5,391 nucleotides of DNA, from contig JAOUPZ010000224.1 in assembly GCA_029879595.1 (NCBI GenBank), forward strand, positions 1 through 5,391, read 5' to 3'. The notes under the pieces are model-generated. The model was not told the DNA's origin. It saw nothing but the letters and a program-made list of their open reading frames with translations, and ran no database searches. This DNA comes from Deltaproteobacteria bacterium. Lineage in GTDB: Bacteria > SAR324 > JACQKK01. Position numbers and translations under genes: made by a program. Numbering within the stretch: position 1 is the first letter of the stretch; the number at the start of each line of letters is the position of its first letter. Below, piece after piece: positions 1 through 5,391 of the stretch.

Positions 1-2
1 CC

Positions 3-809
3 ATGATGCTTACCTACTACACCGCCGGAGCCATCGTCCTTGGATTGTTTTTCGCCTCCATAAGGATTCTTCCCGAGTATGAACGCGGGGTAGTCTTCCG
101 CCTGGGGCGGGCCATCGGCATCAAGGGGCCGGGACTGTTCTTCCTGATCCCCATGGTGGACAGGATGCAGAAGGTTTCCCTCAGGACAGTGGTCATGGAC
201 ATCCCTCCCCAGGACATAATCACCAGGGACAACGTAACCATCAAGGTCAACGCAGTGAACTATTTCCGGGTGATCGACCCCATGAAGGCCATTATCGAGG
301 TGGAGGATTTTCTGTATGCCACCGGTCAACTGGCCCAGACCACCCTCAGAGCGACCCTGGGGCAGGTAGAACTGGATAATGTGCTCAGCGACCGGGAAAC
401 CATCAACCGCAACCTGAGGGAGGTGCTTGATACCCGCACCGACCCCTGGGGCATCAAGGTTTCACAGGTTGAACTGAAGGATGTGGACCTGCCCAAGGAA
501 ATGCAGCATTCCATCGCCCGGCAGGCCCAGGCTGAACGCGACAGGAGAGCCAAGGTAATCATGGCACAGGCCGAGGAAGCAGCCGCCAAACACCTTCTCA
601 ACGCTTCTGAGATCATATCCCAGGACCCGGTAGCCGTGCAGATCAGATTCATGCAGACCCTTACGGAGATCACCGGGCCCAATAACACTACGACCATAGT
701 GCCTATCCCTATTGATCTGATAAGTCATCTGATGGATCTTGTCCGCACCCGTGGGGACAGGCAGGCTGAAGCCAGCCCTAAAAAGGGCCCTCGTGAGAAA
801 ACCCAATAG
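3..809 (+). CDS. Stomatin/slipin-family SPFH membrane protein
   Basis: This 268-residue protein has the architecture of bacterial slipins (SPFH/band 7 family): an N-terminal hydrophobic segment (about 6-22), the motif around ILPEYERGVVFRLGR (22-36), then KGPGLFFLIP (41-50), and an SPFH core to about 170. An Ala/Glu/Arg-rich helix typical of slipin coiled coils follows (about 170-200, with AERDRRAKVI at 177-186), then a conserved tail with IISQDPVAVQIRFMQTL and a TTIVPIPIDL segment. The last 20 or so residues are charged. Family members oligomerise at the inner membrane and are thought to organise membrane microdomains and proteases; the specific role here is unknown. The start is the first of two adjacent ATGs (3 and 6). 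The ribosome binding site is outside the window, so an upstream extension cannot be excluded, but the length and N-terminus fit a complete protein. Slipin genes often sit beside an nfeD-type gene; none lies downstream here, so any partner would have to be upstream of the window. Confidence 0.93.
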   Translation: MMLTYYTAGAIVLGLFFASIRILPEYERGVVFRLGRAIGIKGPGLFFLIPMVDRMQKVSLRTVVMDIPPQDIITRDNVTIKVNAVNYFRVIDPMKAIIEVEDFLYATGQLAQTTLRATLGQVELDNVLSDRETINRNLREVLDTRTDPWGIKVSQVELKDVDLPKEMQHSIARQAQAERDRRAKVIMAQAEEAAAKHLLNASEIISQDPVAVQIRFMQTLTEITGPNNTTTIVPIPIDLISHLMDLVRTRGDRQAEASPKKGPREKTQ

Positions 810-813
810 CCCT

Positions 814-860
814 GAGATGAACATCTCTCAAAAGAGGCCCTGCGGTTTGCCGGCAGTCTC
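814..860 (+). other. Two small stem-loops downstream of the slipin gene
   Basis: Just after the slipin stop there is a perfect inverted repeat, GAGATG-AA-CATCTC (814-827). It is followed by a second imperfect stem, CTGCGG-TTTG-CC(g)GCAG (840-856), with one bulged G and a possible outer GAG/CTC pairing (834-836 with 858-860). Neither is followed directly by a T run; the nearest one is T7 at 882-888, over 20 bases away. They may mark or protect the 3' end of the slipin mRNA, but they do not meet the usual criteria for an intrinsic terminator. Confidence 0.3.
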
Positions 861-865
861 ATTTA

Positions 866-893
866 TTGCGACAGGCTGATATTTTTTTATTAA
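866..893 (+). promoter_or_regulatory. Possible weak sigma70-like promoter for the MFS gene
   Basis: TTGCGA (866-871) and TATTAA (888-893) each match four of six positions of the -35 and -10 consensus and are separated by 16 bases. This lies in the AT-richest part of the gap before the transporter gene and would give a leader of about 100 bases. AT-rich DNA yields such matches by chance, so the support is weak; read-through from the slipin gene is an alternative. Confidence 0.2.
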
Positions 894-956
894 CACCGTT
901 CCGACTCCCACCGTCATGATAGCGGCCCGATATATTTCCAGGCCGATCAAAGAGCG

Positions 957-968
957 GCAAGTGCTTGC
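957..968. repeat. Short perfect inverted repeat upstream of the MFS gene
   Basis: GCAAG-TG-CTTGC is a 5-base perfect inverted repeat with a 2-base centre, ending about 34 bases before the TTG start of the transporter. It could be a dimeric regulator's half-sites or a small RNA hairpin in the leader. It is followed 11 bases later by a nine-T run (980-988), too far for a classic terminator. A repeat of this size can arise by chance. Confidence 0.25.
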
Positions 969-991
969 TAATTCAGCTGTTTTTTTTTAAT

Positions 992-996
992 AAAGG
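992..996 (+). promoter_or_regulatory. Ribosome binding site deciding the TTG start of the MFS gene
   Basis: AAAGG lies 6 bases before TTG at 1003. An in-frame TAA (991-993) overlaps it, so the reading frame cannot begin further upstream. The next in-frame ATG, at 1072, falls inside the first membrane helix, so TTG with this site is the best start. Confidence 0.6.
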
Positions 997-1002
997 CCAT
1001 CC

Positions 1003-2187
1003 TTGCAAAATACCATTCGAAATATTCTTATCCTGGCCACCTGCCAGGCCTTTCATACCAGTGTTACCTCCATGGGGGTGGCCATAGGAGGATTGATAGG
1101 TTATGAACTGGCCAGCGACAAATCACTGGCCACCCTGCCGGTTTCCATGGCGGTAGTGGGGGTGGCCATTTCCACCATTCCCTCATCCATGCTGATGAAG
1201 CGCATCGGCCGCCGACACGGGTTTATCATCGGCTGCCTGGTGGGACTGCTGGGGGCTCTTGCCTGCGCCTACTCGTTAATGATTTCCAGTTTCTGGGGGC
1301 TGGCCCTGGGAACCCTGCTGGTGGGTCTGTTCAGTGGCGCCGCGCAGCTTTACCGGTTTGCCGCCGCCGACACAGCCCATGAATCAATGCGCGGCAAGGC
1401 CATCTCCTGGGTGCTGGCCGGTGGAGTGGTGGCTGGCTTCATTGGACCACAGATCGCAAAGTGGACCCGGGACCTGATGAACCCGTATTTCATCGCTTCT
1501 TACTATGCCACGGCCTGTTTGATGGTGCTCTCCATCCTGTTTCTGCTTTTTCTGAGAATCCCTCCACCTTCCGAGGATCACTCACAAGGTGAAGAACGCC
1601 CCCTTGCCGTGATTATCCGCCAGCCGGACTTCATGGTGGCGGCCCTGAGCGCCATGGTGGGTTATGCCGTGATGGTCCTGATCATGACCGGCACTCCGCT
1701 GGCCATGGTGGCCAACAACCTGCATTTCAACGACGCTGCCTTTGTCATCCAGTGGCATGTGGTTGCCATGTACCTGCCCAGCTTTTTCACGGGTAATCTC
1801 ATCACCCGCTTCGGTGCCCGCACCATTATTCTCATGGGGGTTCTGCTGAACCTGGGCACGATAATAACCGCACTGTCCGGTATCAACCTGTTCAACTTCT
1901 GGCTGGCCCTGGTGCTGCTGGGAGTGGGCTGGAACTTCATGTTCATCGGCGGGTCAACCATGCTTACCAGCACCTACAACACCTGTGAGCGGCCCAAGAC
2001 CCAGGCCCTGAATGATTTTATTGTGTTCGGGTCGGTGGCGCTGGCGTCTCTTTCCTCAGGCCAACTGCTGCATTATCTGGGTTGGAACATGGTGCTGATC
2101 TCCGCCCTGCCGCTGGTGCTGCTGGCCGGTATCGCTACGGTCTGGAGGGGTTTTAAAGAGCGACCGCTGGTGACCGAGAAGGCCTGA
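1003..2187 (+). CDS. Major facilitator superfamily transporter
   Basis: The 394-residue product is very hydrophobic and fits the 12-helix MFS fold, in two halves of six helices joined by a charged cytoplasmic loop (about 186-207, PPPSEDHSQGEERP). The loop between helices 2 and 3 carries an MFS motif A-like sequence, MKRIGRRHG (65-73), and a weaker copy recurs in the second half at ITRFGARTIILMG (267-279). Helix 5 has a motif C-like AGGVVAGFIGP (139-149). A polar stretch with RFAAADTAHESMRGKA (118-133) lies between helices 4 and 5. These features show a secondary carrier of the inner membrane, probably proton-driven, but nothing seen here fixes the substrate or the direction of transport. It starts with TTG and has its own ribosome binding site after a 193-base gap from the slipin gene, so shared transcription is possible but unproven. 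It converges with the trkH gene. Confidence 0.92.
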   Translation: MQNTIRNILILATCQAFHTSVTSMGVAIGGLIGYELASDKSLATLPVSMAVVGVAISTIPSSMLMKRIGRRHGFIIGCLVGLLGALACAYSLMISSFWGLALGTLLVGLFSGAAQLYRFAAADTAHESMRGKAISWVLAGGVVAGFIGPQIAKWTRDLMNPYFIASYYATACLMVLSILFLLFLRIPPPSEDHSQGEERPLAVIIRQPDFMVAALSAMVGYAVMVLIMTGTPLAMVANNLHFNDAAFVIQWHVVAMYLPSFFTGNLITRFGARTIILMGVLLNLGTIITALSGINLFNFWLALVLLGVGWNFMFIGGSTMLTSTYNTCERPKTQALNDFIVFGSVALASLSSGQLLHYLGWNMVLISALPLVLLAGIATVWRGFKERPLVTEKA

Positions 2188-2195
2188 GGGCCTTC
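2178..2195 (+). other. Perfect hairpin enclosing the MFS stop codon
   Basis: GAAGGCC-TGAG-GGCCTTC forms a perfect 7-base stem with a 4-base loop; the loop TGAG contains the TGA stop codon of the transporter gene (2185-2187). No T run follows on either strand. It may act as a 3'-end structure between the two convergent genes, or be partly fortuitous because the last codons and the trailer are GC-rich. Confidence 0.45.
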
Positions 2196-2201
2196 CAGTC
2201 A

Positions 2202-2232
2202 ATTGCGGCGCTCATTGAGGGGGCAGCGCAAT
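2202..2232. other. Imperfect inverted repeat in the convergent intergenic gap
   Basis: ATTGCGGCGCT (2202-2212) can pair with AGCGCAAT (2225-2232), with a 3-base bulge and a 12-base loop. It sits between the two convergent genes, so a two-way transcription stop is a natural guess. Neither strand has a T tract after the stem, so an intrinsic terminator is not well supported. Confidence 0.3.
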
Positions 2233-2274
2233 CCCTGTCCGCCCGGCACTACCCAACTTCAACGCTAAATACTC

Positions 2275-3723
2275 TCAGTAACGCCACACATGGGGCATGA
2301 ACAGCACGAACACCGTCATCAGTTCCAGCCGTCCCATCATCATGGTGATTATCAGCACCCATTTGACATAGTCCGAAAGGGGGGCATAGGTTTCTACCGG
2401 GCCCACCGCGCCCAGCCCCGGCCCCACATTCCCCAGGGCTGAAGCAGCCGCACCCAGCGAGGTCATCAGGGTATGGCCGTCCAGGGCGATCAACAGTGTG
2501 GAAAAGGCCAGCGTGGTCATGAAAAGGAAGAACAACGCGAATATCTTGCTGAGGATATCGGGACTGACGCGCTGGTTGTTGATCTTGGCGTGCATGACTA
2601 TTTTGGGATGCACCAGCCTGAGCAGTTCCATGTGGATATACTTGAACACCAAAAGCAGCCGCACCCACTTCACACCACCACTGGTGCTCCCCGCGCAGCC
2701 CCCGGCAATCATCATGAACAGCAGCAGCAACTGGGCAAAGCCCCCCCAGAGCATGTAATCATCGGTGACGAAACCTGTGGTGGTCATGATGGACACCACC
2801 TGGAAAGTGCCATTGGTGAAGGCCGTGCCCGCATCATATCCTTTTGTTATCATGGTTGATATTGACACCATCACGGATGCGATCACCACCGCGTAGACAT
2901 ACCAGCGCCATTCGGTATCACGCAGGTACTGATGGCGGCGGCCCTGCCTGGTCAAAAGCCTGTAATGCAGTGAGAAGTTCATCCCCGCAATGAACATGAA
3001 GATGATGATCGTCCAATGGATCATGGGGTTGGAAAAGGCCGCCACCGATTCCGGGCGCGTGCTGAATCCGCCCGTGGAAACGGTGGTGAGGGCGTGGTTC
3101 ACCGCGTCGAAAAATGACATGCCCAGCATATAGAGCGCTAGCACCTCCAGCACCGTAATCAGCACATACACACTCCACAGGGCCCGGGCCGTGTCGCGGA
3201 GTCTTGGGGTGAGTTTTTCACTGTACGGGCCGGGAACCTCTCTTTTATAAAGCTGCATTCCCCCTATGCCCAGCGCCGGCAGGATAACCAGCGCGAGCAC
3301 AATGATCCCCATTCCTCCAAACCACTGGGTGAGGGAGCGCCAAAGAAACATACCGCTGGAGACCTTCGAATAATCAGTGATTACACTGGCCCCGGTGGTG
3401 GTAAATCCAGCCATGGATTCGAAAACCGCATCGGTGAAGCTGACTATCGTACCGGTGAGAATATATGGCAATGCACCTATGAGCGAGGCCACAATCCAGC
3501 CCACAGTAACCACGAAGAACCCGTCGCGCTCCCGGATTTCACGCCCCCCCCGGCACAAAACAACGGTGATCCCGCCCAGAACCAGGGCCACGGCCCCCGA
3601 GGCCAGCAGCATCCTCCAGTCCTGTTCACCAAGGTACAGGCTGACCAGCACGGGGGCCAACTGGGCAACACCCAGCACGATGCTCAGCCACCCGGCGATA
3701 TTTCCAATTGTCTGCAGATACAT
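2275..3723 (-). CDS. trkH: TrkH-family potassium uptake channel subunit
   Basis: This complete 482-residue protein is close to the usual TrkH length of about 480. It is the pore-forming inner-membrane subunit of the Trk system, which in known members works with the cytoplasmic NAD/ATP-binding gating protein TrkA. The four pore-loop repeats are visible with their filter glycines: FESMAGFTTTGAS (101-113), TTVSTGGFS (213-221), SIMTTTGFVTDDY (311-323) and SALGNVGPGLG (428-438). GGCAGSTSGGVK (341-352) matches the intramembrane gating loop in the third repeat. The C-terminus, GRLELMTVFVLF near the end, is also typical. The ATG has only a weak Shine-Dalgarno (GGAT, about 9 bases upstream), but the N-terminus aligns with family expectations. 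No trkA is present in the window, so TrkA would have to be encoded elsewhere. A K+-specific function is inferred from the filter glycines; Ktr/Trk Na+ dependence cannot be judged. Confidence 0.96.
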   Translation of the reverse strand: MYLQTIGNIAGWLSIVLGVAQLAPVLVSLYLGEQDWRMLLASGAVALVLGGITVVLCRGGREIRERDGFFVVTVGWIVASLIGALPYILTGTIVSFTDAVFESMAGFTTTGASVITDYSKVSSGMFLWRSLTQWFGGMGIIVLALVILPALGIGGMQLYKREVPGPYSEKLTPRLRDTARALWSVYVLITVLEVLALYMLGMSFFDAVNHALTTVSTGGFSTRPESVAAFSNPMIHWTIIIFMFIAGMNFSLHYRLLTRQGRRHQYLRDTEWRWYVYAVVIASVMVSISTMITKGYDAGTAFTNGTFQVVSIMTTTGFVTDDYMLWGGFAQLLLLFMMIAGGCAGSTSGGVKWVRLLLVFKYIHMELLRLVHPKIVMHAKINNQRVSPDILSKIFALFFLFMTTLAFSTLLIALDGHTLMTSLGAAASALGNVGPGLGAVGPVETYAPLSDYVKWVLIITMMMGRLELMTVFVLFMPHVWRY

Positions 3724-3771
3724 AGGGTTGCTATCCGGTGGAAACCAGGAATGTGTCCAGTCATTGGAAAT

Positions 3772-3799
3772 GGTATATCAGAAACCCGGGGATTGTGAA
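3772..3799 (-). promoter_or_regulatory. Possible sigma70-like promoter for trkH
   Basis: Read on the minus strand, TTCACA (3799-3794) matches five of six -35 positions. After a 16-base spacer, TATACC (3777-3772) matches four of six -10 positions. Transcription would begin around 3765, giving a leader of roughly 40 bases before the trkH ATG. The position in the gap after the RNase R gene is sensible, and it would allow trkH to be expressed independently. Confidence 0.35.
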
Positions 3800-3810
3800 C
3801 CGGTCAGCCC

Positions 3811-3859
3811 GCCCTGGGGTGTGTTTTTCATTTCATACCACCCCGGGGCCTTTATTTTT
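3811..3859 (+). terminator. Terminator-like hairpin on the plus strand, antisense to both flanking genes
   Basis: GCCCTGGGGTG (3811-3821) pairs with CACCCCGGGGC (3839-3849) in an 11-base stem with one G-U pair and a 17-base loop. On the plus strand it is followed by CTTTATTTTTC, a T-rich tail as in intrinsic terminators. On the minus strand, the sense strand of the RNase R and trkH genes, the G-U pair becomes an A-C mismatch and no T tract follows. It begins right at the 3' end of the RNase R gene, whose TAA stop lies in the T-rich part. It may still serve as a 3'-end structure of the RNase R mRNA. Confidence 0.45.
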
Positions 3860-5391
3860 CCGGCTTGCGGCTTTTCTTTTCCCCCCAGCTTATCAGGGAA
3901 AAATCGAGCTCCTGTGTCAGCCTGTCGGCCCGGTTCAACTGTACCGAAAGCCGGTCTCCCAGCTTCACGGGCCGCCTTCCCGATGCAGTCAGGATATCCT
4001 TGCGGCGGTCGTAGCGAAGCCTGGGCCCGGGAATCTTCTCCGAGGGCAGCCATCCGTCCACGGGATATTCGTCAAGACTCAGCTGCACCCCACGCTCGCT
4101 CAGCCCGGTTACCGTGCCGTTAAATACCTCGCCCACATGTTTTTCCATGAACATCACCTTGTACAGCCGGTTCACACGCTGCTCCGCCTCTGATGCGATC
4201 CTTTCCAGTGTGGAAAGGGCCAGCCCGGCGTTTGCCGGCAGGGCCGGCGGTTCAGGGCGCTTGCGGATATGGGACTTCAGGGCCCGGTGCAGCAGCAGAT
4301 CAGGATAGCGCCGGATGGGCGAAGTGAAGTGGGTGTAGTGCTCGGCGCCAAGGGCGAAGTGACCGCTGTTTTCCTCGCGATAGCGGGCCTGACTCAGGGA
4401 TTTCAACACGGCCAGTTCTATCTGTTCAAAGCGTGGGTTATCCCGCGCCTGGGCCAGGATGCCCTTCAGCCCCGGCGATGAAAGCAGATCCTCCCGGCTG
4501 GCGCTCAGGCCAAAATTCCAGAGTTTGAGCAACAGGTCGTCCACCAGGTCCCCCGGCGGGGGGTCATGTACCCGGTACAGAATGGGCAGCTCCAGCCGGC
4601 TGGCTTCCCAGGCCACCGCCTCGTTGGCCTCCAGCATCAACTGTTCGATGAGCCGGGTTGCCTCATTTGGATAGAACACATTAATCCGCTTGGGATATCC
4701 TTTCTGATCCAGGTCGAAGCGGTATTCGGGAAAGGTGAAGTCCAGCGATCCCCGCTTGGAGCGCTTGTCGCGAAGCACCTTGGCCAGCCGGCGCATTTCG
4801 GCTAGCATGGCCGCCACGGGGCCGGTCAGCGTTCCCCTGGTGCCGGTGTCGAAATACTGCTGCACCTGTCCGTAAGTCAACCGGGCCTGGGAGCGAATTG
4901 TGCTCTCGAATATCCTGTGCCCCACCCGTTGCCCTCCGGCCGTGAGTTCCATTTCACAGGTCAGGCATAATCTGGGCACGCGCGGTTTCAGGCTGCACAG
5001 GTCGTTGGACAGGGCGTGGGGCAGCATGGGATACACCTGGCCGGGGAAATAAACAGATGTTCCCTTGCGGTAGGCATCGTCATCCACCGCGGTGCCAGGC
5101 AGCACATACTCGGCCACATCGGCAATTGAAACCAGCAGTCTCCAGTTCCCGTTCTCCATTGCTTCCAGGCACACCGCGTCATCAAAGTCGCGGGCGTCCT
5201 TGCCGTCAATGGTGACAAAGAGTCTGTTCCTCAGATCCACCCGGCCCTGCCCCGAACTGATGTCCGGCGAAGCCGGCAGACGCTCCATCTCGGCATGTGT
5301 ACCCCGGCTGAACTCAGTGGTCAGCCCTGTATCCGCGATGATGTGCCGCACCACCTGTTCCGGTTCCAGATCGCTTTCCAACACCGCCACC
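3852..5391 (-). CDS. rnr: RNase R-type 3'-5' exoribonuclease, N-terminus cut by window edge
   Basis: The 512 visible residues hold the RNB catalytic domain and a C-terminal S1 domain; the cold-shock RNA-binding domains expected at the N-terminus lie beyond the window. RNase R removes nucleotides from RNA 3' ends, including structured RNA, in the cytoplasm. The RNB signature VTIDGKDARDFDDAV (59-73) carries the metal-binding aspartates and is the RNase R form rather than the RNase II form. Further conserved blocks are SIADVAEYV (88-96), GTSVYFPGQVYPMLPHALSN (110-129), ARLTYGQV (169-176), IEQLMLEANEAVA (248-260), LYRVHDPP (271-278) and HFTSPIRRYPDLLLHRAL (354-371). The S1 region spans about 417-500. 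The GTG at 5390-5388 is probably just an internal Val codon, since the family is 700-800 residues long and the frame stays open to the edge. The lysine-rich tail of E. coli RNase R is reduced to a few residues (KKSRKPEK). Relative to family consensus, a usual Asp in the P-x-VDRL block is Pro (PRVPRL, 136-141). Confidence 0.95.
   Translation of the reverse strand, partial: VAVLESDLEPEQVVRHIIADTGLTTEFSRGTHAEMERLPASPDISSGQGRVDLRNRLFVTIDGKDARDFDDAVCLEAMENGNWRLLVSIADVAEYVLPGTAVDDDAYRKGTSVYFPGQVYPMLPHALSNDLCSLKPRVPRLCLTCEMELTAGGQRVGHRIFESTIRSQARLTYGQVQQYFDTGTRGTLTGPVAAMLAEMRRLAKVLRDKRSKRGSLDFTFPEYRFDLDQKGYPKRINVFYPNEATRLIEQLMLEANEAVAWEASRLELPILYRVHDPPPGDLVDDLLLKLWNFGLSASREDLLSSPGLKGILAQARDNPRFEQIELAVLKSLSQARYREENSGHFALGAEHYTHFTSPIRRYPDLLLHRALKSHIRKRPEPPALPANAGLALSTLERIASEAEQRVNRLYKVMFMEKHVGEVFNGTVTGLSERGVQLSLDEYPVDGWLPSEKIPGPRLRYDRRKDILTASGRRPVKLGDRLSVQLNRADRLTQELDFSLISWGEKKSRKPEK

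Noticed and set aside
462..824. A 120-codon minus-strand open reading frame antisense to the slipin gene.
   Set aside because: It is contained almost wholly in a clear SPFH gene and has no recognisable domain or convincing start signal.
931..936. TATATT as a -10 element in the gap before the MFS gene.
   Set aside because: It resembles a -10 box, but no acceptable -35 hexamer lies 16-18 bases upstream.
988..993. TAATAA after TTGCTA (965-970) with a 17-base spacer as a promoter.
   Set aside because: The -10 match is poor and it overlaps the ribosome binding site of the transporter, which would leave almost no leader.
3377..4123. A 248-codon plus-strand open reading frame antisense to the start of trkH and the end of the RNase R gene.
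   Set aside because: It overlaps two strongly supported minus-strand genes, its translation is low-complexity Pro/Arg/Ser-rich with no recognisable motif, and a terminator-like hairpin falls inside it. It looks like a shadow of GC-rich coding DNA.
5388..5390. GTG at the right edge as the start codon of the RNase R gene.
   Set aside because: The frame stays open to the window edge, and the protein would then lack the N-terminal RNA-binding domains normal for the family, so the gene most likely continues outside the window.

Overview
The window looks like ordinary chromosomal DNA from a Gram-negative bacterium, most likely a proteobacterium in the broad sense (Gammaproteobacteria or Desulfobacterota). 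That placement rests only on general protein character, moderately GC-rich codon use and dense gene packing, so it is tentative. I saw no tRNA, rRNA, CRISPR array, transposase, phage gene or attachment site.

Layout: (1) 3-809, plus strand: a stomatin/slipin-type SPFH membrane protein, complete or nearly so at the left edge. (2) 810-1002: a 193-base gap with two small stem-loops, a possible weak promoter, a short perfect inverted repeat and a run of nine T. (3) 1003-2187, plus strand: a 12-helix major facilitator superfamily transporter with a TTG start. (4) 2188-2274: a short convergent gap; the transporter's stop codon lies in the loop of a perfect hairpin. (5) 2275-3723, minus strand: a complete TrkH-type K+ uptake channel subunit. 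(6) 3724-3851: a gap with a possible trkH promoter and a strong stem-loop whose T-rich tail lies on the plus strand, opposite to both flanking genes. (7) 3852-5391, minus strand: the C-terminal two thirds of an RNase R-type exoribonuclease, cut by the right edge.

The genes do not form an obvious pathway. Three encode or probably encode inner-membrane proteins (SPFH scaffold, MFS carrier, K+ channel) and one a cytoplasmic RNA-degrading enzyme. The RNase R and trkH genes run in the same direction, but the 128-base gap with its own candidate promoter suggests trkH can be transcribed separately. The MFS and trkH genes converge. I found no convincing undescribed system. The points worth a second look are small: the antisense-oriented terminator-like hairpin, the stop-codon hairpin, the T9 tract ahead of a TTG start, and divergent positions in the RNase R protein.
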